Below are positions 33,978 to 42,726 of a DNA stretch of 64,000 nt, in pieces. Location of the stretch: contig NZ_JAMJFL010000008.1 of NCBI RefSeq assembly GCF_023544665.1, positions 62,001 through 126,000 of the forward strand. Reading direction: 5' to 3'. This DNA is from Streptomyces sp. YS415. Its GTDB lineage: Bacteria > Actinomycetota > Actinomycetes > Streptomycetales > Streptomycetaceae. The notes under the pieces are model-generated. The model saw only the letters and a list, made by a program, of their open reading frames with translations. It was not told the DNA's origin and did no database searches. Both the position numbers and the translations under genes were made by a program. Every line of letters starts with the position of its first letter. The stretch's first letter is position 1.

Positions 33978-35755
33978 GCGGGTTCTCCTTCATCGTGTAC
34001 GGCAGGGGCTCCAGCGGAGACCCAGAAGCGGATGCTCTCCACGAGCACCACGAGCGCGACGGCCACGGCCAGCGCCGTGAGTGCGACCGGGAACTGCGAG
34101 GCGGTGAGCACCGCGGCAAGAACGGTGACGACCAGCGTCCGTCCGTCGTGCCCCCCGACGGCGCGCACCAGCCAGGCCGGGGGTGCTCCGGCGTTGCCGC
34201 GGATGCGGTACACCGTGTCGTAGTGATGGTAGGCGACGGCGGCCACCAGACCGAAAGCCGCAGGAAGGGCTCCGTTCACCTCGCTCCTGGCCGCGAGGAT
34301 GAGGACGGTGCCGTATTCGGCGGCCCGGAAGACCGGGGGGACGAGCCAGTCGAGGGCGCCCTTGAGGGGGCGGCCGACGGCGGCGGCGGAGCACACGACG
34401 TAGCCGACGGCGCCCAGGACGGTCTGCCAGCCGGCCCCCCACACCGCAGCCGAGCCCGTCACCAGCACGGCGCCGATCAGGGCCGCCACCAGCGCGTTGG
34501 GCGACCGGGTAAGGATCTTGGCGGGCAGCAGCTCGGTCAGCGGTCCGCTGTCCGCCAGGTCGGCCAGCGCCCGGGCGGCCCGGTCGGTGCGGACGGCCTT
34601 GCGGGTCAGGGAGCGAAGCACGCGGCCCGCCGTGGTGTAGGCCGCCGCGAAGGCGCACCCGACGAGCAGGGCGTAGAAGGTGATCCGCGGGGTGGTGAGT
34701 GCGGTCAGGACGGCGATCATCGCCCAGCGCTCGCCGATGGGGAGCACGATCATGCGGCGCACCCAGACCGTCCAGCCGACGCTGTCGAGCTTGTCGGAGA
34801 GGGCTGCGGTGGGGCTGGTGTTGGCGGTGGCGTCGTGATTCGCCTCGTTGAAGGAGAAGTCCACGACGTGCCGGCAGGTCTGCAGGACCATCGCGCCGAG
34901 GGCGAGCGCCCATACGTCGTCACTGCCGCCGCCCCGGGCGGCTCCGAGCGCGAGGCCGGCGTAGTAGGCGTACTCCTTGGCTCGGTCGAAGGTGGCGTCC
35001 AGCCAGGCGCCGAGCGTGGAGTACTGCAGGGAGTAGCGGGCGAGCTGGCCGTCGGTGCAGTCCAGCACGAAGGAGAACAGCAGCAGCACACCGGCCGCGA
35101 CGAAGCCACCGCGGGTGCCGGTGGCCGCGCAGCCCGCGGCTATGAGCGCGGTGAGCAGGGACGCGGTGGTGACCTGGTTCGGGGTCAGGCCCCGGCGGGC
35201 GCACCAGCGCGCGAGGTAGCGCGAGTAGGGGCTGATGCAGAAGGTGGTGAAGAAGCCGTCGCGGGCCTTGACGGCCGACTTCAGGCGTACGGCCTCGTCG
35301 TCGACGGCGGCGACGGCCTGCCGTGCCTCGTTGCGGACCTGGGGGTCGGCGGGGACCTCGGCGACGAGGCTGCCCAGCTCGGGGCGGTGCACGTCGGTGT
35401 CGAGCGCCTCGACGAGCCGGTCGGCGAGGCTGTCCACGAGGGTGGTGCCGGCAGCGGAGTTCTCGCGGGCCAGCGCCCGGGTCAGGGCCTGGCGGGCGGC
35501 GGGCTGGGCCGTGAGGGCCCCCGGGATCGCGGCGAGCGGGAAGCGGGGGTCGGTCAGGCCGAGGCGCAGCGCGTGCACATGGCCGACGAAGCGGGCGTCG
35601 ACCACGGCGACCCGCTCCCGGCTCGGCACCTGGGCCAGCAGTGTCTCGGCCTCCGCGGCGTCGGCGGCGGTGCGGACGTCGAAGCCGAGGGAGCGCAGGT
35701 CGCCCTCGATCGGCGATCCGGGCACCGGCTGGCCGGTGAGGATGGCGGTCGACAA
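33974..35755 (-). CDS. CDP-alcohol phosphotransferase fused to N-terminal and DUF5941 regions
   Basis: A 593-residue, first gene of the operon. Residues 1-160 form a soluble domain with a nucleotidyltransferase-like or Rossmann-like strand pattern I cannot assign. Residues 170-390 are a CDP-alcohol phosphotransferase with the complete motif: Asp232, Asp235-Gly236, Ala239-Arg240, Gly249, Asp253, Asp257. The rest (about 400-593) is a second membrane region corresponding to DUF5941. Start is TTG at 35755 with GGGAG 9 bases upstream. Presumably makes the lipid or polymer linkage unit. The fused layout seems limited to actinomycetes. Confidence 0.85.
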   Translation of the reverse strand: MSTAILTGQPVPGSPIEGDLRSLGFDVRTAADAAEAETLLAQVPSRERVAVVDARFVGHVHALRLGLTDPRFPLAAIPGALTAQPAARQALTRALARENSAAGTTLVDSLADRLVEALDTDVHRPELGSLVAEVPADPQVRNEARQAVAAVDDEAVRLKSAVKARDGFFTTFCISPYSRYLARWCARRGLTPNQVTTASLLTALIAAGCAATGTRGGFVAAGVLLLFSFVLDCTDGQLARYSLQYSTLGAWLDATFDRAKEYAYYAGLALGAARGGGSDDVWALALGAMVLQTCRHVVDFSFNEANHDATANTSPTAALSDKLDSVGWTVWVRRMIVLPIGERWAMIAVLTALTTPRITFYALLVGCAFAAAYTTAGRVLRSLTRKAVRTDRAARALADLADSGPLTELLPAKILTRSPNALVAALIGAVLVTGSAAVWGAGWQTVLGAVGYVVCSAAAVGRPLKGALDWLVPPVFRAAEYGTVLILAARSEVNGALPAAFGLVAAVAYHHYDTVYRIRGNAGAPPAWLVRAVGGHDGRTLVVTVLAAVLTASQFPVALTALAVAVALVVLVESIRFWVSAGAPAVHDEGEPA

Positions 35756-36031
35756 CCGAACTCACTCCCTGGGTGCCGACGCGCGGGCGCCGGTCATTGA
35801 CATGGTGGGGCGCCCCTGGTCCGTGACACCCGGGCGGCATGTCGGCAGAGGCTATCGGATACCGGGAACGCGGCGTTCACCGCCCGTTTCACGGCCCGAT
35901 CGACGTGGTTCGCTCACGCCGTGCCGCGATCATCATCGGGGAAACGGGGCCCGGCCGACAAACTGCACTGCCAGAGCGGACATGTGACGCATTTCCTTCG
36001 GCCGCGGGGGCTGAGCATAGGGTGGGCGACC

Positions 36032-36997
36032 ATGACATGGCTGATCACAGGCGGGGCGGGGTACATCGGGGCCCACGTCGCGCGGGCGATGACCGACGCC
36101 GGGGAGCGCGTGCTGGCGCTGGACGATCTGTCGGCCGGGGTGCCCGCGCGGCTGCCGGACGGAGTGCCGCTGATCAAGGGCTCGTCCCTCGACGGTGACC
36201 TGCTCCGGCGGGTGCTCGCGGAGCACGCGGTGACGGGTGTGGTGCATCTCGCCGCCCGCAAGCAGGTCGGCGAGTCCGTGGACCGGCCCACCCGCTACTA
36301 CCGGGAGAACGTGGGCGGTCTGGCCACGCTCCTGGACGCGGTCGCCGAGGCCGGGGTCCGGCGGCTGGTCTTCTCCTCCTCGGCCGCCGTCTACGGCAAC
36401 CCCGATGTGGATCTCATCACCGAGGACACCCCGTGCGCCCCGGTGAACCCGTACGGCGAGACGAAGCTCACCGGCGAGTGGCTGGTGCGGGCCGCCGGAC
36501 GGGCCCACGGGATATCCACCGTCTGCCTGCGCTACTTCAACGTGGCCGGCGCAGCCGCGCCCGAGCTCGCCGACACCGGGGTGTTCAACATCGTGCCGAT
36601 GGTCTTCGACCGGCTCACCCGCGACGAGGCGCCCCGGATCTTCGGCGACGACTATCCGACGCCGGACGGCACCTGCATCCGCGACTACATCCACGTCGCC
36701 GACCTCGCCGAGGCCCACCTGGCCGCGGCCCGGCGCCTGACCGGCCTGAGCGGCGACCTCACGGTCAACATCGGCCGCGGCGAGGGCGTCTCGGTGCGCG
36801 AGCTGATCGACGTCATCGGCGAGGTCACCGGCGACGCCCGGCCGCCCGTCGTCGAGGACCGCCGCCCCGGGGACGCGCCCCGGGCGGTCGCCTCGGCCGC
36901 GCGCGCCGCCGAGGAGCTCGGCTGGACCGCCCGCCGCTCGGTGCGCGAGATGGTCGACTCCGCCTGGCGCGGCTGGCTGCTGCACCACCGCGGCTGA
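36032..36997 (+). CDS. galE: UDP-glucose 4-epimerase
   Basis: SDR-fold epimerase converting UDP-glucose and UDP-galactose. 321 residues. NAD motif GGAGYIG (7-13), catalytic SSSAAVYG and YGETK (Tyr/Lys pair), substrate segment NVAGA. The ATG at 36032 follows AGGGTGGG; a longer frame upstream has no family similarity. Divergent from the polymer operon, with 276 bases between, so it may supply UDP-galactose to the GT2 enzyme (inference). A clean hairpin terminator follows. Confidence 0.93.
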   Translation: MTWLITGGAGYIGAHVARAMTDAGERVLALDDLSAGVPARLPDGVPLIKGSSLDGDLLRRVLAEHAVTGVVHLAARKQVGESVDRPTRYYRENVGGLATLLDAVAEAGVRRLVFSSSAAVYGNPDVDLITEDTPCAPVNPYGETKLTGEWLVRAAGRAHGISTVCLRYFNVAGAAAPELADTGVFNIVPMVFDRLTRDEAPRIFGDDYPTPDGTCIRDYIHVADLAEAHLAAARRLTGLSGDLTVNIGRGEGVSVRELIDVIGEVTGDARPPVVEDRRPGDAPRAVASAARAAEELGWTARRSVREMVDSAWRGWLLHHRG

Positions 36998-37006
36998 TCG
37001 CCCAGC

Positions 37007-37041
37007 GCTCTGACCTGCGGATCGTTTCCGCAGGTCAGAGC
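37007..37041 (+). terminator. Perfect 15-bp hairpin terminator of galE
   Basis: GCTCTGACCTGCGGA (37007-37021) pairs exactly with 37027-37041 around a 5-base loop, 9 bases after the galE stop. Confidence 0.9.
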
Positions 37042-37131
37042 ATATGACAACGGTGTTCAGTGCCGCGTTGCCCGATACCCCCCACCCGTAGTTCACTGTG
37101 ATCCGGAAGCGATGACAGGAGGCGGCTCTCC

Positions 37132-38070
37132 ATGGGGGCTGGGCACGATCACGGGCACGCGCACGGCGGTCACGCCGGCGGTACGGCGACCGCGGCGTAC
37201 CGCGGCAGGCTGCGCATCGCGCTGTCGATCACGCTCACCGTGATGGTGGTCGAGATCGTCGGCGGGGTGCTCGCCGATTCGCTCGCCCTCGTCGCGGACG
37301 CCGCGCACATGGCGACCGACGCGGTGGGGCTCGCCATGGCGCTGCTGGCGATCCACTTCGCGAACCGTCCGGCGACCGGCAACCGCACCTTCGGCTTCGC
37401 CCGCGCCGAGATCCTCGCCGCGCTGGCCAATTGCCTGCTGCTGCTCGGCGTCGGCAGCTATGTCCTGTACGAGGCGATCCAGCGGTTCATCACGCCGGCC
37501 GAGACCGAGGGCGGGCTGACCATCGTGTTCGGCGCGATCGGCCTGGTCGCGAACATGATCTCGCTCACGCTGCTGATGCGCGGCCAGAAGGAGAGCCTGA
37601 ACGTCCGCGGGGCGTTCCTGGAGGTGGCCGCCGACGCGCTCGGCTCGCTGGCGGTGCTGATCTCCGCGGTGGTGATCCTGACGACCGGCTGGCAGGCGGC
37701 GGACCCGATCGCCTCGCTCGTCATCGGCCTGATGATCGTGCCGCGGACCGTGAAGCTGCTGCGCGAGACCCTCGACGTCCTGCTGGAGGCGGCTCCCAAG
37801 GGCGTCGACATGATGGAGGTGCGGTCCCACATACTGGCCCTGGACGGGGTGGAGGACGTGCACGACCTGCACGCCTGGACCATCACCTCAGGCATGCCGG
37901 TGCTCTCCGCGCACGTGGTCGTCAGCTCCGAGGCGCTCAGCGGGATCGGACACGAGAAGATGCTCCACGAACTCCAGGGGTGCCTGGGCGACCACTTCGA
38001 CGTGGAGCACTGCACCTTCCAGCTGGAGCCCAGCGGGCACGCCGAGCACGAGGCGCGGCTCTGCCACTGA
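37132..38070 (+). CDS. Cation diffusion facilitator metal exporter
   Basis: A 312-residue six-helix CDF transporter with a His-rich N-terminus (GHDHGHAHGGH) and cytosolic C-terminal domain (about 215-295, DVHDLHAWTI). It should export Zn2+ or related divalent cations in exchange for protons. The helix-2 metal site is intact (His59-x3-Asp63), while the helix-5 site reads Glu164-x3-Asp168 instead of His-x3-Asp, which could change metal preference. ATG at 37132 with GGAGG upstream. Monocistronic as far as can be seen. Confidence 0.93.
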   Translation: MGAGHDHGHAHGGHAGGTATAAYRGRLRIALSITLTVMVVEIVGGVLADSLALVADAAHMATDAVGLAMALLAIHFANRPATGNRTFGFARAEILAALANCLLLLGVGSYVLYEAIQRFITPAETEGGLTIVFGAIGLVANMISLTLLMRGQKESLNVRGAFLEVAADALGSLAVLISAVVILTTGWQAADPIASLVIGLMIVPRTVKLLRETLDVLLEAAPKGVDMMEVRSHILALDGVEDVHDLHAWTITSGMPVLSAHVVVSSEALSGIGHEKMLHELQGCLGDHFDVEHCTFQLEPSGHAEHEARLCH

Positions 38071-38236
38071 ATCCGGTGCGCGAGGGAGCGCGGCGGTCCG
38101 GCGCGCGGCGGCGTCTTCACTCCCGCGGCCGGGCGGCGCCAGGGTTCCGCGTTCGCCGCGCCGGGCACGCTCAACTGCCGGGAGTGCCGGATTCGTGCGG
38201 CACACTTGTGGCGCACAACCGATGTGAAGGATGGGT

Positions 38237-38830
38237 ATGCCGATCACACCTGCCGCCGCGACGCACGCCTCGCCGAACGGCACCGCAGCCGAGATCCTGC
38301 TCGAACTGGTCGACGAGAACGGTGTGACGATCGGCACCGCGGAGAAGCTCGCCGCCCACCAGCCCCCGGGACGGCTGCACCGCGCCTTCTCCGTGTTCCT
38401 CTTCGACGAGCGGGGCCGGCTGCTGCTGCAGCAGCGGGCGCTGGGCAAGTACCACTCCCCCGGGGTGTGGTCCAACACCTGCTGCGGCCACCCCTACCCC
38501 GGCGAGGCGCCCTTCGCGGCGGCGGCCCGCCGCACGTACGAGGAGCTCGGGGTGTCGCCGTCGCTGATGGCGGAGGCGGGCACGGTCCGCTACAACCACC
38601 CCGACCCGGACTCGGGCCTGGTGGAGCAGGAGTACAACCACCTCTTCGTGGGCATGGTGCAGTCCCCGCTGCGCCCCGACCCGGAGGAGGTCGGGGACAC
38701 CGCCTTCGTGACGCCCGCCGAGCTCGCGGAGCGGCACGCCGGGAACGCCTTCTCGTCGTGGTTCATGACCGTGCTGGACGCGGCCCGTCCCGCGGTCCGG
38801 GAGCTGACGGGCCCGTCCGCCGGCTGGTGA
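38237..38830 (+). CDS. idi: Isopentenyl-diphosphate isomerase, type I
   Basis: Nudix-fold enzyme interconverting IPP and DMAPP. 197 residues. Active-site cysteine in WSNTCCGHP (Cys83), Nudix-derived RRTYEELG, and the EQEYNHLF segment with the catalytic Glu. The ATG at 38237 is preferred to the ATG two codons upstream because AAGGATGGGT gives proper spacing. It complements dxs and ispG of the hopanoid cluster 11 kb to the left, although it is transcribed separately. Converges with the ATPase gene, one base between stops. Confidence 0.96.
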   Translation: MPITPAAATHASPNGTAAEILLELVDENGVTIGTAEKLAAHQPPGRLHRAFSVFLFDERGRLLLQQRALGKYHSPGVWSNTCCGHPYPGEAPFAAAARRTYEELGVSPSLMAEAGTVRYNHPDPDSGLVEQEYNHLFVGMVQSPLRPDPEEVGDTAFVTPAELAERHAGNAFSSWFMTVLDAARPAVRELTGPSAGW

Positions 38831-38831
38831 G

Positions 38832-39308
38832 CTAAGGCACGTGCGCGGGCTTGAGCGGCAGGGCGGCCCAGATCACCTTGCCGCCGCTCGCGGTGTGCTC
38901 GACGTCGCAGACGCCGCCCGCCTCCTGGGTGACCTCCCGTACCAGCAGCAGCCCGCGCCCGCCGGTCTGGCCGTGGTCGGCCTCCAGGGCGGTCGGCCGG
39001 TAGGGGTGGTTGTCCTCCACGGCCACCCGCACCCACTCGGCACCGACGGCGACCTCCACGGCGAGCATCGGGGACAGCAGCGCCGCGTGCCGGACGGCGT
39101 TGGTGACCAGTTCCGAGACGATCAGCAGCAGGGCGTGGACCTGGTCGTCCGTCAGCGGCACCCCCTGGCGGTACAGCAGATCCCGTACGGCGTGCCGCGC
39201 CTGCGGGACGGAAGCGTCGACGGCCGAGGCGGTGAACCGCCACACACCCTCGTAGGGCAGTGGGTCCTCTGTTGGACGTGGGGCCGGCCCGCGCCCATGG
39301 TTCTCCAT
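38832..39308 (-). CDS. Anti-sigma-factor-type serine kinase/ATPase (HATPase_c)
   Basis: A 158-residue GHKL ATPase of the RsbW/SpoIIAB-like group abundant in Streptomyces. N-box SELVTNAVRHA, G1 VEDNHP and G2 GGRGLLLVREV are visible. Such proteins bind and inhibit sigma factors or phosphorylate anti-anti-sigma partners; the partner is not next door. ATG at 39308 chosen; a GTG 17 codons upstream in frame is possible and the upstream ribosome site is weak. The variable C-terminus GKVIWAALPLKPAHVP is usual. Confidence 0.85.
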   Translation of the reverse strand: MENHGRGPAPRPTEDPLPYEGVWRFTASAVDASVPQARHAVRDLLYRQGVPLTDDQVHALLLIVSELVTNAVRHAALLSPMLAVEVAVGAEWVRVAVEDNHPYRPTALEADHGQTGGRGLLLVREVTQEAGGVCDVEHTASGGKVIWAALPLKPAHVP

Positions 39309-39482
39309 CGTCCGGTCGCCACCCTCGCACTCGATTGTCGCCACGTGTCGAGTGTTGGTTCCGAGCCGCTCCGGTCCATGGAACTGAACACAAGTCAGCG
39401 ATTTTCGAGCGCTTTCTGATCGATGACGCGTGACGAAGTCAGGTGCGGGACCGGTCCTGTCCCCCTGTGCCGACATTACGAA

Positions 39483-40142
39483 CTATTCGGGTTGTACGGG
39501 TTTGGTGGTGCTGGGTGCGGGGGTGTCAGGCGCGGGGGCGCCGGGCTCCTTGGTCCCGGACTTCGCAGACTCCCTGGCCTCGGCGTCCATCGCGTCGGAG
39601 ACCATCCCCACCACACGCCGGCCGCCGTAGCCCGTGGCGATGAGCCCGAGCCCGTCGAAGAGCAGGGCGAGCGCGAAGAAGGTGCCGATGACGTACTTGC
39701 TGCTGCTCGGCCAGGACGCCAGCACCAGGATGCCCAGCAGCAGGTCGAAGGCGCCCTGGATCAGCGTCCAGCCGAACTGCGGTCCGCGCACCACCGCGCT
39801 GCCCACCAGCCGGAACACCCCGCCGGTGAGGAACAGCAGCGCGGCGAACATGGTCAGCGCCTCGGCCGCCGCCTCCGGTTTGGTGATGATCACGACACCG
39901 GCCGCGATGTTCAGCGCCGCGACCACCACCCCGAGCCAGAAGAAGTTGGTTCCGCGGGCCTGGACGGCGTGCAGCAGGCCGACGGCGCCGCCGATCAGCA
40001 GCAGCCAGCCGAACAGCAGCATCGAGGTCAGCGTGGCGGCGGCCGTGTAGACCAAGCCGACCAGACCGGCGACGACGAGGATCACGCCGAGCACGGTGAG
40101 CCGGCCGAAACCGCGGCGCATCTCCTGGGTGGACTCGCTCAT
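39483..40142 (-). CDS. HdeD-family (DUF308) membrane protein
   Basis: A 219-residue membrane protein with six predicted helices between about 17 and 180, organised as two DUF308 repeats, and a Pro/Thr-rich tail (185-219). HdeD in E. coli is an acid-resistance membrane protein; the Streptomyces role is unknown. ATG at 40142 with AAGGAG at good distance. Divergent from the enoyl-CoA hydratase gene. Confidence 0.85.
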   Translation of the reverse strand: MSESTQEMRRGFGRLTVLGVILVVAGLVGLVYTAAATLTSMLLFGWLLLIGGAVGLLHAVQARGTNFFWLGVVVAALNIAAGVVIITKPEAAAEALTMFAALLFLTGGVFRLVGSAVVRGPQFGWTLIQGAFDLLLGILVLASWPSSSKYVIGTFFALALLFDGLGLIATGYGGRRVVGMVSDAMDAEARESAKSGTKEPGAPAPDTPAPSTTKPVQPE

Positions 40143-40254
40143 CGGCGTCTCCTTCGTCGTCCGCAGCCTCCGGGTCCCCTTCGTACCCTGGGTCGTAACG
40201 CTGCGCGTCGCCCTTCCTGACCGGCCGTCCGACGCGGCGGATAGCATCCGCCCC

Positions 40255-41010
40255 ATGGAGCCCCAGCTGCTGCACGGCGTCACCGACTCGGTCGCCACCG
40301 TCGTCATCCATCACCCCGAGAAGCGCAACGCCATGACCTCGGCGATGTGGGCCGCGCTGCCGCCGCTGCTGGACACCCTGGCGGCCGATCCGCGGGTCCG
40401 GGCGCTGGTGCTGACCGGGGCGGGCGGCACCTTCTGCGCGGGGGCGGACATCGGCGCGCTCCAGCACACGCCCGAGGAGGCGCAGGGCCTCGCCCGGCAC
40501 GCCGAGGACGCGCTCGCGGCGTTCCCGAAGCCGACGCTCGCCGCCGTGCGCGGACACTGCGTGGGCGGTGGCACCCAGCTCGCCGCGGCCTGCGATCTGC
40601 GGTTCGCCGAGGAGGGGGCGCTGTTCGGGGTGACGCCGGCGAAGCTGGGCATCGTCTACCCGGCCTCCTCCACCCGGCGACTGGTGGCGCTGACCAGCCC
40701 GGCGACCGCCAAGTACCTGCTGTTCTCCGGCGAGTTGATCGACCCCGCGCGGGCGCTGCGCACGGGACTCGTCGACGAGGTGCTGCCCGCGGGCGAACTG
40801 GACAAGCGGGTGGCCGAGTTCACCCGCATCCTGGTCAGCCGCTCGCAGCTGACGCAGGCGGCGGCCAAGGAGTTCGCCGACGGCCGCCCGGACCGGGACG
40901 CCCACTGGCTGGCGCAGGCGCGCGGCAGCGACGACCTCACGGAGGGGGTCGCCGCGTTCCTCCAGCGCCGGCCGCCGCGCTTCACCTGGAGCGTGCCTAC
41001 GTCAGGATGA
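40255..41010 (+). CDS. Enoyl-CoA hydratase/isomerase family protein
   Basis: A 251-residue crotonase-fold enzyme. HPEKRNAMTSAMWAALP gives the CoA-site loop, AGGTFCAGADIGAL the first oxyanion strand, and AVRGHCVGGGTQLAAACDLRFAEE the second with the catalytic region. Likely hydrates enoyl-CoA in fatty acid or amino acid breakdown. The ATG at 40255 has no clear Shine-Dalgarno sequence and may be leaderless. Its 3' end overlaps the convergent DJ-1 gene by 14 bases. Confidence 0.9.
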   Translation: MEPQLLHGVTDSVATVVIHHPEKRNAMTSAMWAALPPLLDTLAADPRVRALVLTGAGGTFCAGADIGALQHTPEEAQGLARHAEDALAAFPKPTLAAVRGHCVGGGTQLAAACDLRFAEEGALFGVTPAKLGIVYPASSTRRLVALTSPATAKYLLFSGELIDPARALRTGLVDEVLPAGELDKRVAEFTRILVSRSQLTQAAAKEFADGRPDRDAHWLAQARGSDDLTEGVAAFLQRRPPRFTWSVPTSG

Positions 41011-41632
41011 ACCGGCTGGTGGCGCGGAACTCCGCCACCAGGTGCGCGGGCGCCTTCTCGGGCGATCCGGCGTCGTAGGGCGGCTGCGGGTCGTACTCCG
41101 TGAGCAGCTGTACGGCCTGGGCGTGTTCGTCTCCCGCGATGCGCCCGAGCAGGGTCAGGCCCATGTCGATGCCGGAGGAGACACCGGCGGCGGTGACGTA
41201 CTTGCCGTCGAAGACGACCCGCTCCCCGGTGGGCTCGGCGCCGAACCGCTTCAGGTGGTCCAGGGCCAGCCAGTGGGAGGTCGCCCGGCGCCCCCGCAGC
41301 AGCCCCGCCGCGGCCAGCAGCAGGGAGCCGGTGCACACGGACGTCGTCCAGGTACTGGTGGCGTCGGCGGCGCGCAGCCAGTCCAGCAGCGCCGTGTTCT
41401 CCATCTGCGGGGTCTGGCCGGGGCCGCCCGGCACGATCACGATGTCCGGGCCCGGCACCTCGGCGAGGGTCCGGTCGGCGGTGAGCGCGAGCTTCCCGGT
41501 GTCACTGCGGACGGGACCGGTCCGCTCGGCCACGAAGACGGTCTCCGCGTCGGGCAGGCGGCCGAGGGTCTCGTAGGGGCCCACGGCGTCGAGGGCGGTG
41601 AAGCGGTCGAAGAGGACGATGGCGATCTGCAT
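40997..41632 (-). CDS. DJ-1/PfpI family protein
   Basis: A 211-residue class-I-glutamine-amidotransferase-like protein. The nucleophile elbow SVCTGS has Cys100, followed by TSHW, and the GVSSGIDMGL loop is characteristic of the isonitrile-hydratase-like branch. The biochemical role is uncertain. AAAGG precedes the ATG at 41632. It lies 19 bases after the gene for a GlxA-type regulator that carries the same domain, on the same strand, so the regulator is likely to control it. The 3' end overlaps the hydratase gene. Confidence 0.88.
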   Translation of the reverse strand: MQIAIVLFDRFTALDAVGPYETLGRLPDAETVFVAERTGPVRSDTGKLALTADRTLAEVPGPDIVIVPGGPGQTPQMENTALLDWLRAADATSTWTTSVCTGSLLLAAAGLLRGRRATSHWLALDHLKRFGAEPTGERVVFDGKYVTAAGVSSGIDMGLTLLGRIAGDEHAQAVQLLTEYDPQPPYDAGSPEKAPAHLVAEFRATSRFILT

Positions 41633-41651
41633 CGGGGGCCTTTCGTCGGCG

Positions 41652-42617
41652 TCAGTACGCGGGTGCGGGTCGGAAGCGGCGGCGGTACTCCGCCGGGGCC
41701 GTGCCGAGGGCCTTCAGGAAGGCCCGGCGCATGGCCTCGGGGGTGCCGTAGCCGCTGGCTCGGCTGATCTCCTCGACGCCCGCGGCGGTGTCCTCCAGGA
41801 GGCGGCGGGCGTGTTCCAGGCGGACCCGGTCGACATAGCGGCCGGGGGTGGTGCCGGTCTCGGCGCGGAAGGCCCGGGCGAAGTGGCGCGGGGAGAGCCC
41901 CGCGCGGGCGGCGAGCGCCTCGACGGCCAGGTCCTCGGCCGGGTGCTCGCTGATCCACTGCTGGACGTCCCGGAGCGGTTCACGGCGGGCTGTCTGGGCG
42001 GCGAGCTGAGCGCTGAACTGGGCCTGGTTGCCCGGCCGGCGCAGGAAGACGACCAGGTGGCGGGCGACGGTCAGGGCGGTGTCCCGGCCGAGGTCCTCCT
42101 CGACCAGGGCGAGTGCGAGGTCGATGCCCGCGGTGACGCCGGCCGAGGTGGCGACCGGTCCGTCACGGACGTAGATGGGGTCGGGGTCGACGTCGATCGC
42201 CGGGTGGTCGCGGGCGAGCTTGGCGCAGTACGCCCAGTGGGTCGTCGCCCGGCGGCCGTCCAGCAGTCCGGCCTCGGCGAGCAGGATGGCCCCGGTGCAC
42301 ACGGAGACGAGGCGTTCGGCGCGCGGTCCGTGCTCGCGCAGCCAGGCGGTCAGCCGCGGGTCGGGAGCCCGGGTGCCCTGGCCGCCCGGGACGAGAAGGG
42401 TGTGCGGGCCGGGCGCGTCCGCGAAGGAGGTGTCCGGTACGAGGGTCAGGCCGCTGGAGGTGCGGACGGGGCCGCCGTCCAGGGAGGCCGTACGGATGCG
42501 GTAGGTGCCCGGCGCCTGGTGCTCCGCGCCCGTGAAGACCTCCAGCGGGCCGGTGACGTCGAGGCTCTGCACACCGTCGAAGAGGACCAGGAGAACCGTT
42601 CGCTGCGCCATGCCCAC
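41652..42617 (-). CDS. GlxA-family AraC-type regulator with DJ-1 domain
   Basis: A 321-residue transcription factor. DJ-1/PfpI-like sensor domain (about 5-190, with SVCTGAILLAEAGLLDGRRATTHW and the Cys elbow retained) and AraC helix-turn-helix pair (about 215-315, ALAARAGLSPRHFARAFRAETGTTPGRYVDRVRLEHARRLLE). Known relatives control glycine-betaine, carnitine and arginine catabolism. Start GTG 42617 or ATG 42611. Upstream of the DJ-1 gene, with which it seems to form an operon. Confidence 0.92.
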   Translation of the reverse strand: MGMAQRTVLLVLFDGVQSLDVTGPLEVFTGAEHQAPGTYRIRTASLDGGPVRTSSGLTLVPDTSFADAPGPHTLLVPGGQGTRAPDPRLTAWLREHGPRAERLVSVCTGAILLAEAGLLDGRRATTHWAYCAKLARDHPAIDVDPDPIYVRDGPVATSAGVTAGIDLALALVEEDLGRDTALTVARHLVVFLRRPGNQAQFSAQLAAQTARREPLRDVQQWISEHPAEDLAVEALAARAGLSPRHFARAFRAETGTTPGRYVDRVRLEHARRLLEDTAAGVEEISRASGYGTPEAMRRAFLKALGTAPAEYRRRFRPAPAY

Positions 42618-42726
42618 GATTCTTCGCGGGTGCGCTCACGGCCGCAATGACGAGTTCCCCACCTTTCCTGCCACCTGCGGTCACCCTCTGGACCTGGGAT
42701 ACCAAGCGGTCGGTAACCTGCCGGGC

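Noticed and set aside
35921..36031. 37-codon upstream extension of galE
   Set aside because: The NAD-binding fold must begin at MTWLITGGAGYIG; the extension has no similarity and the ATG at 36032 has its own site.
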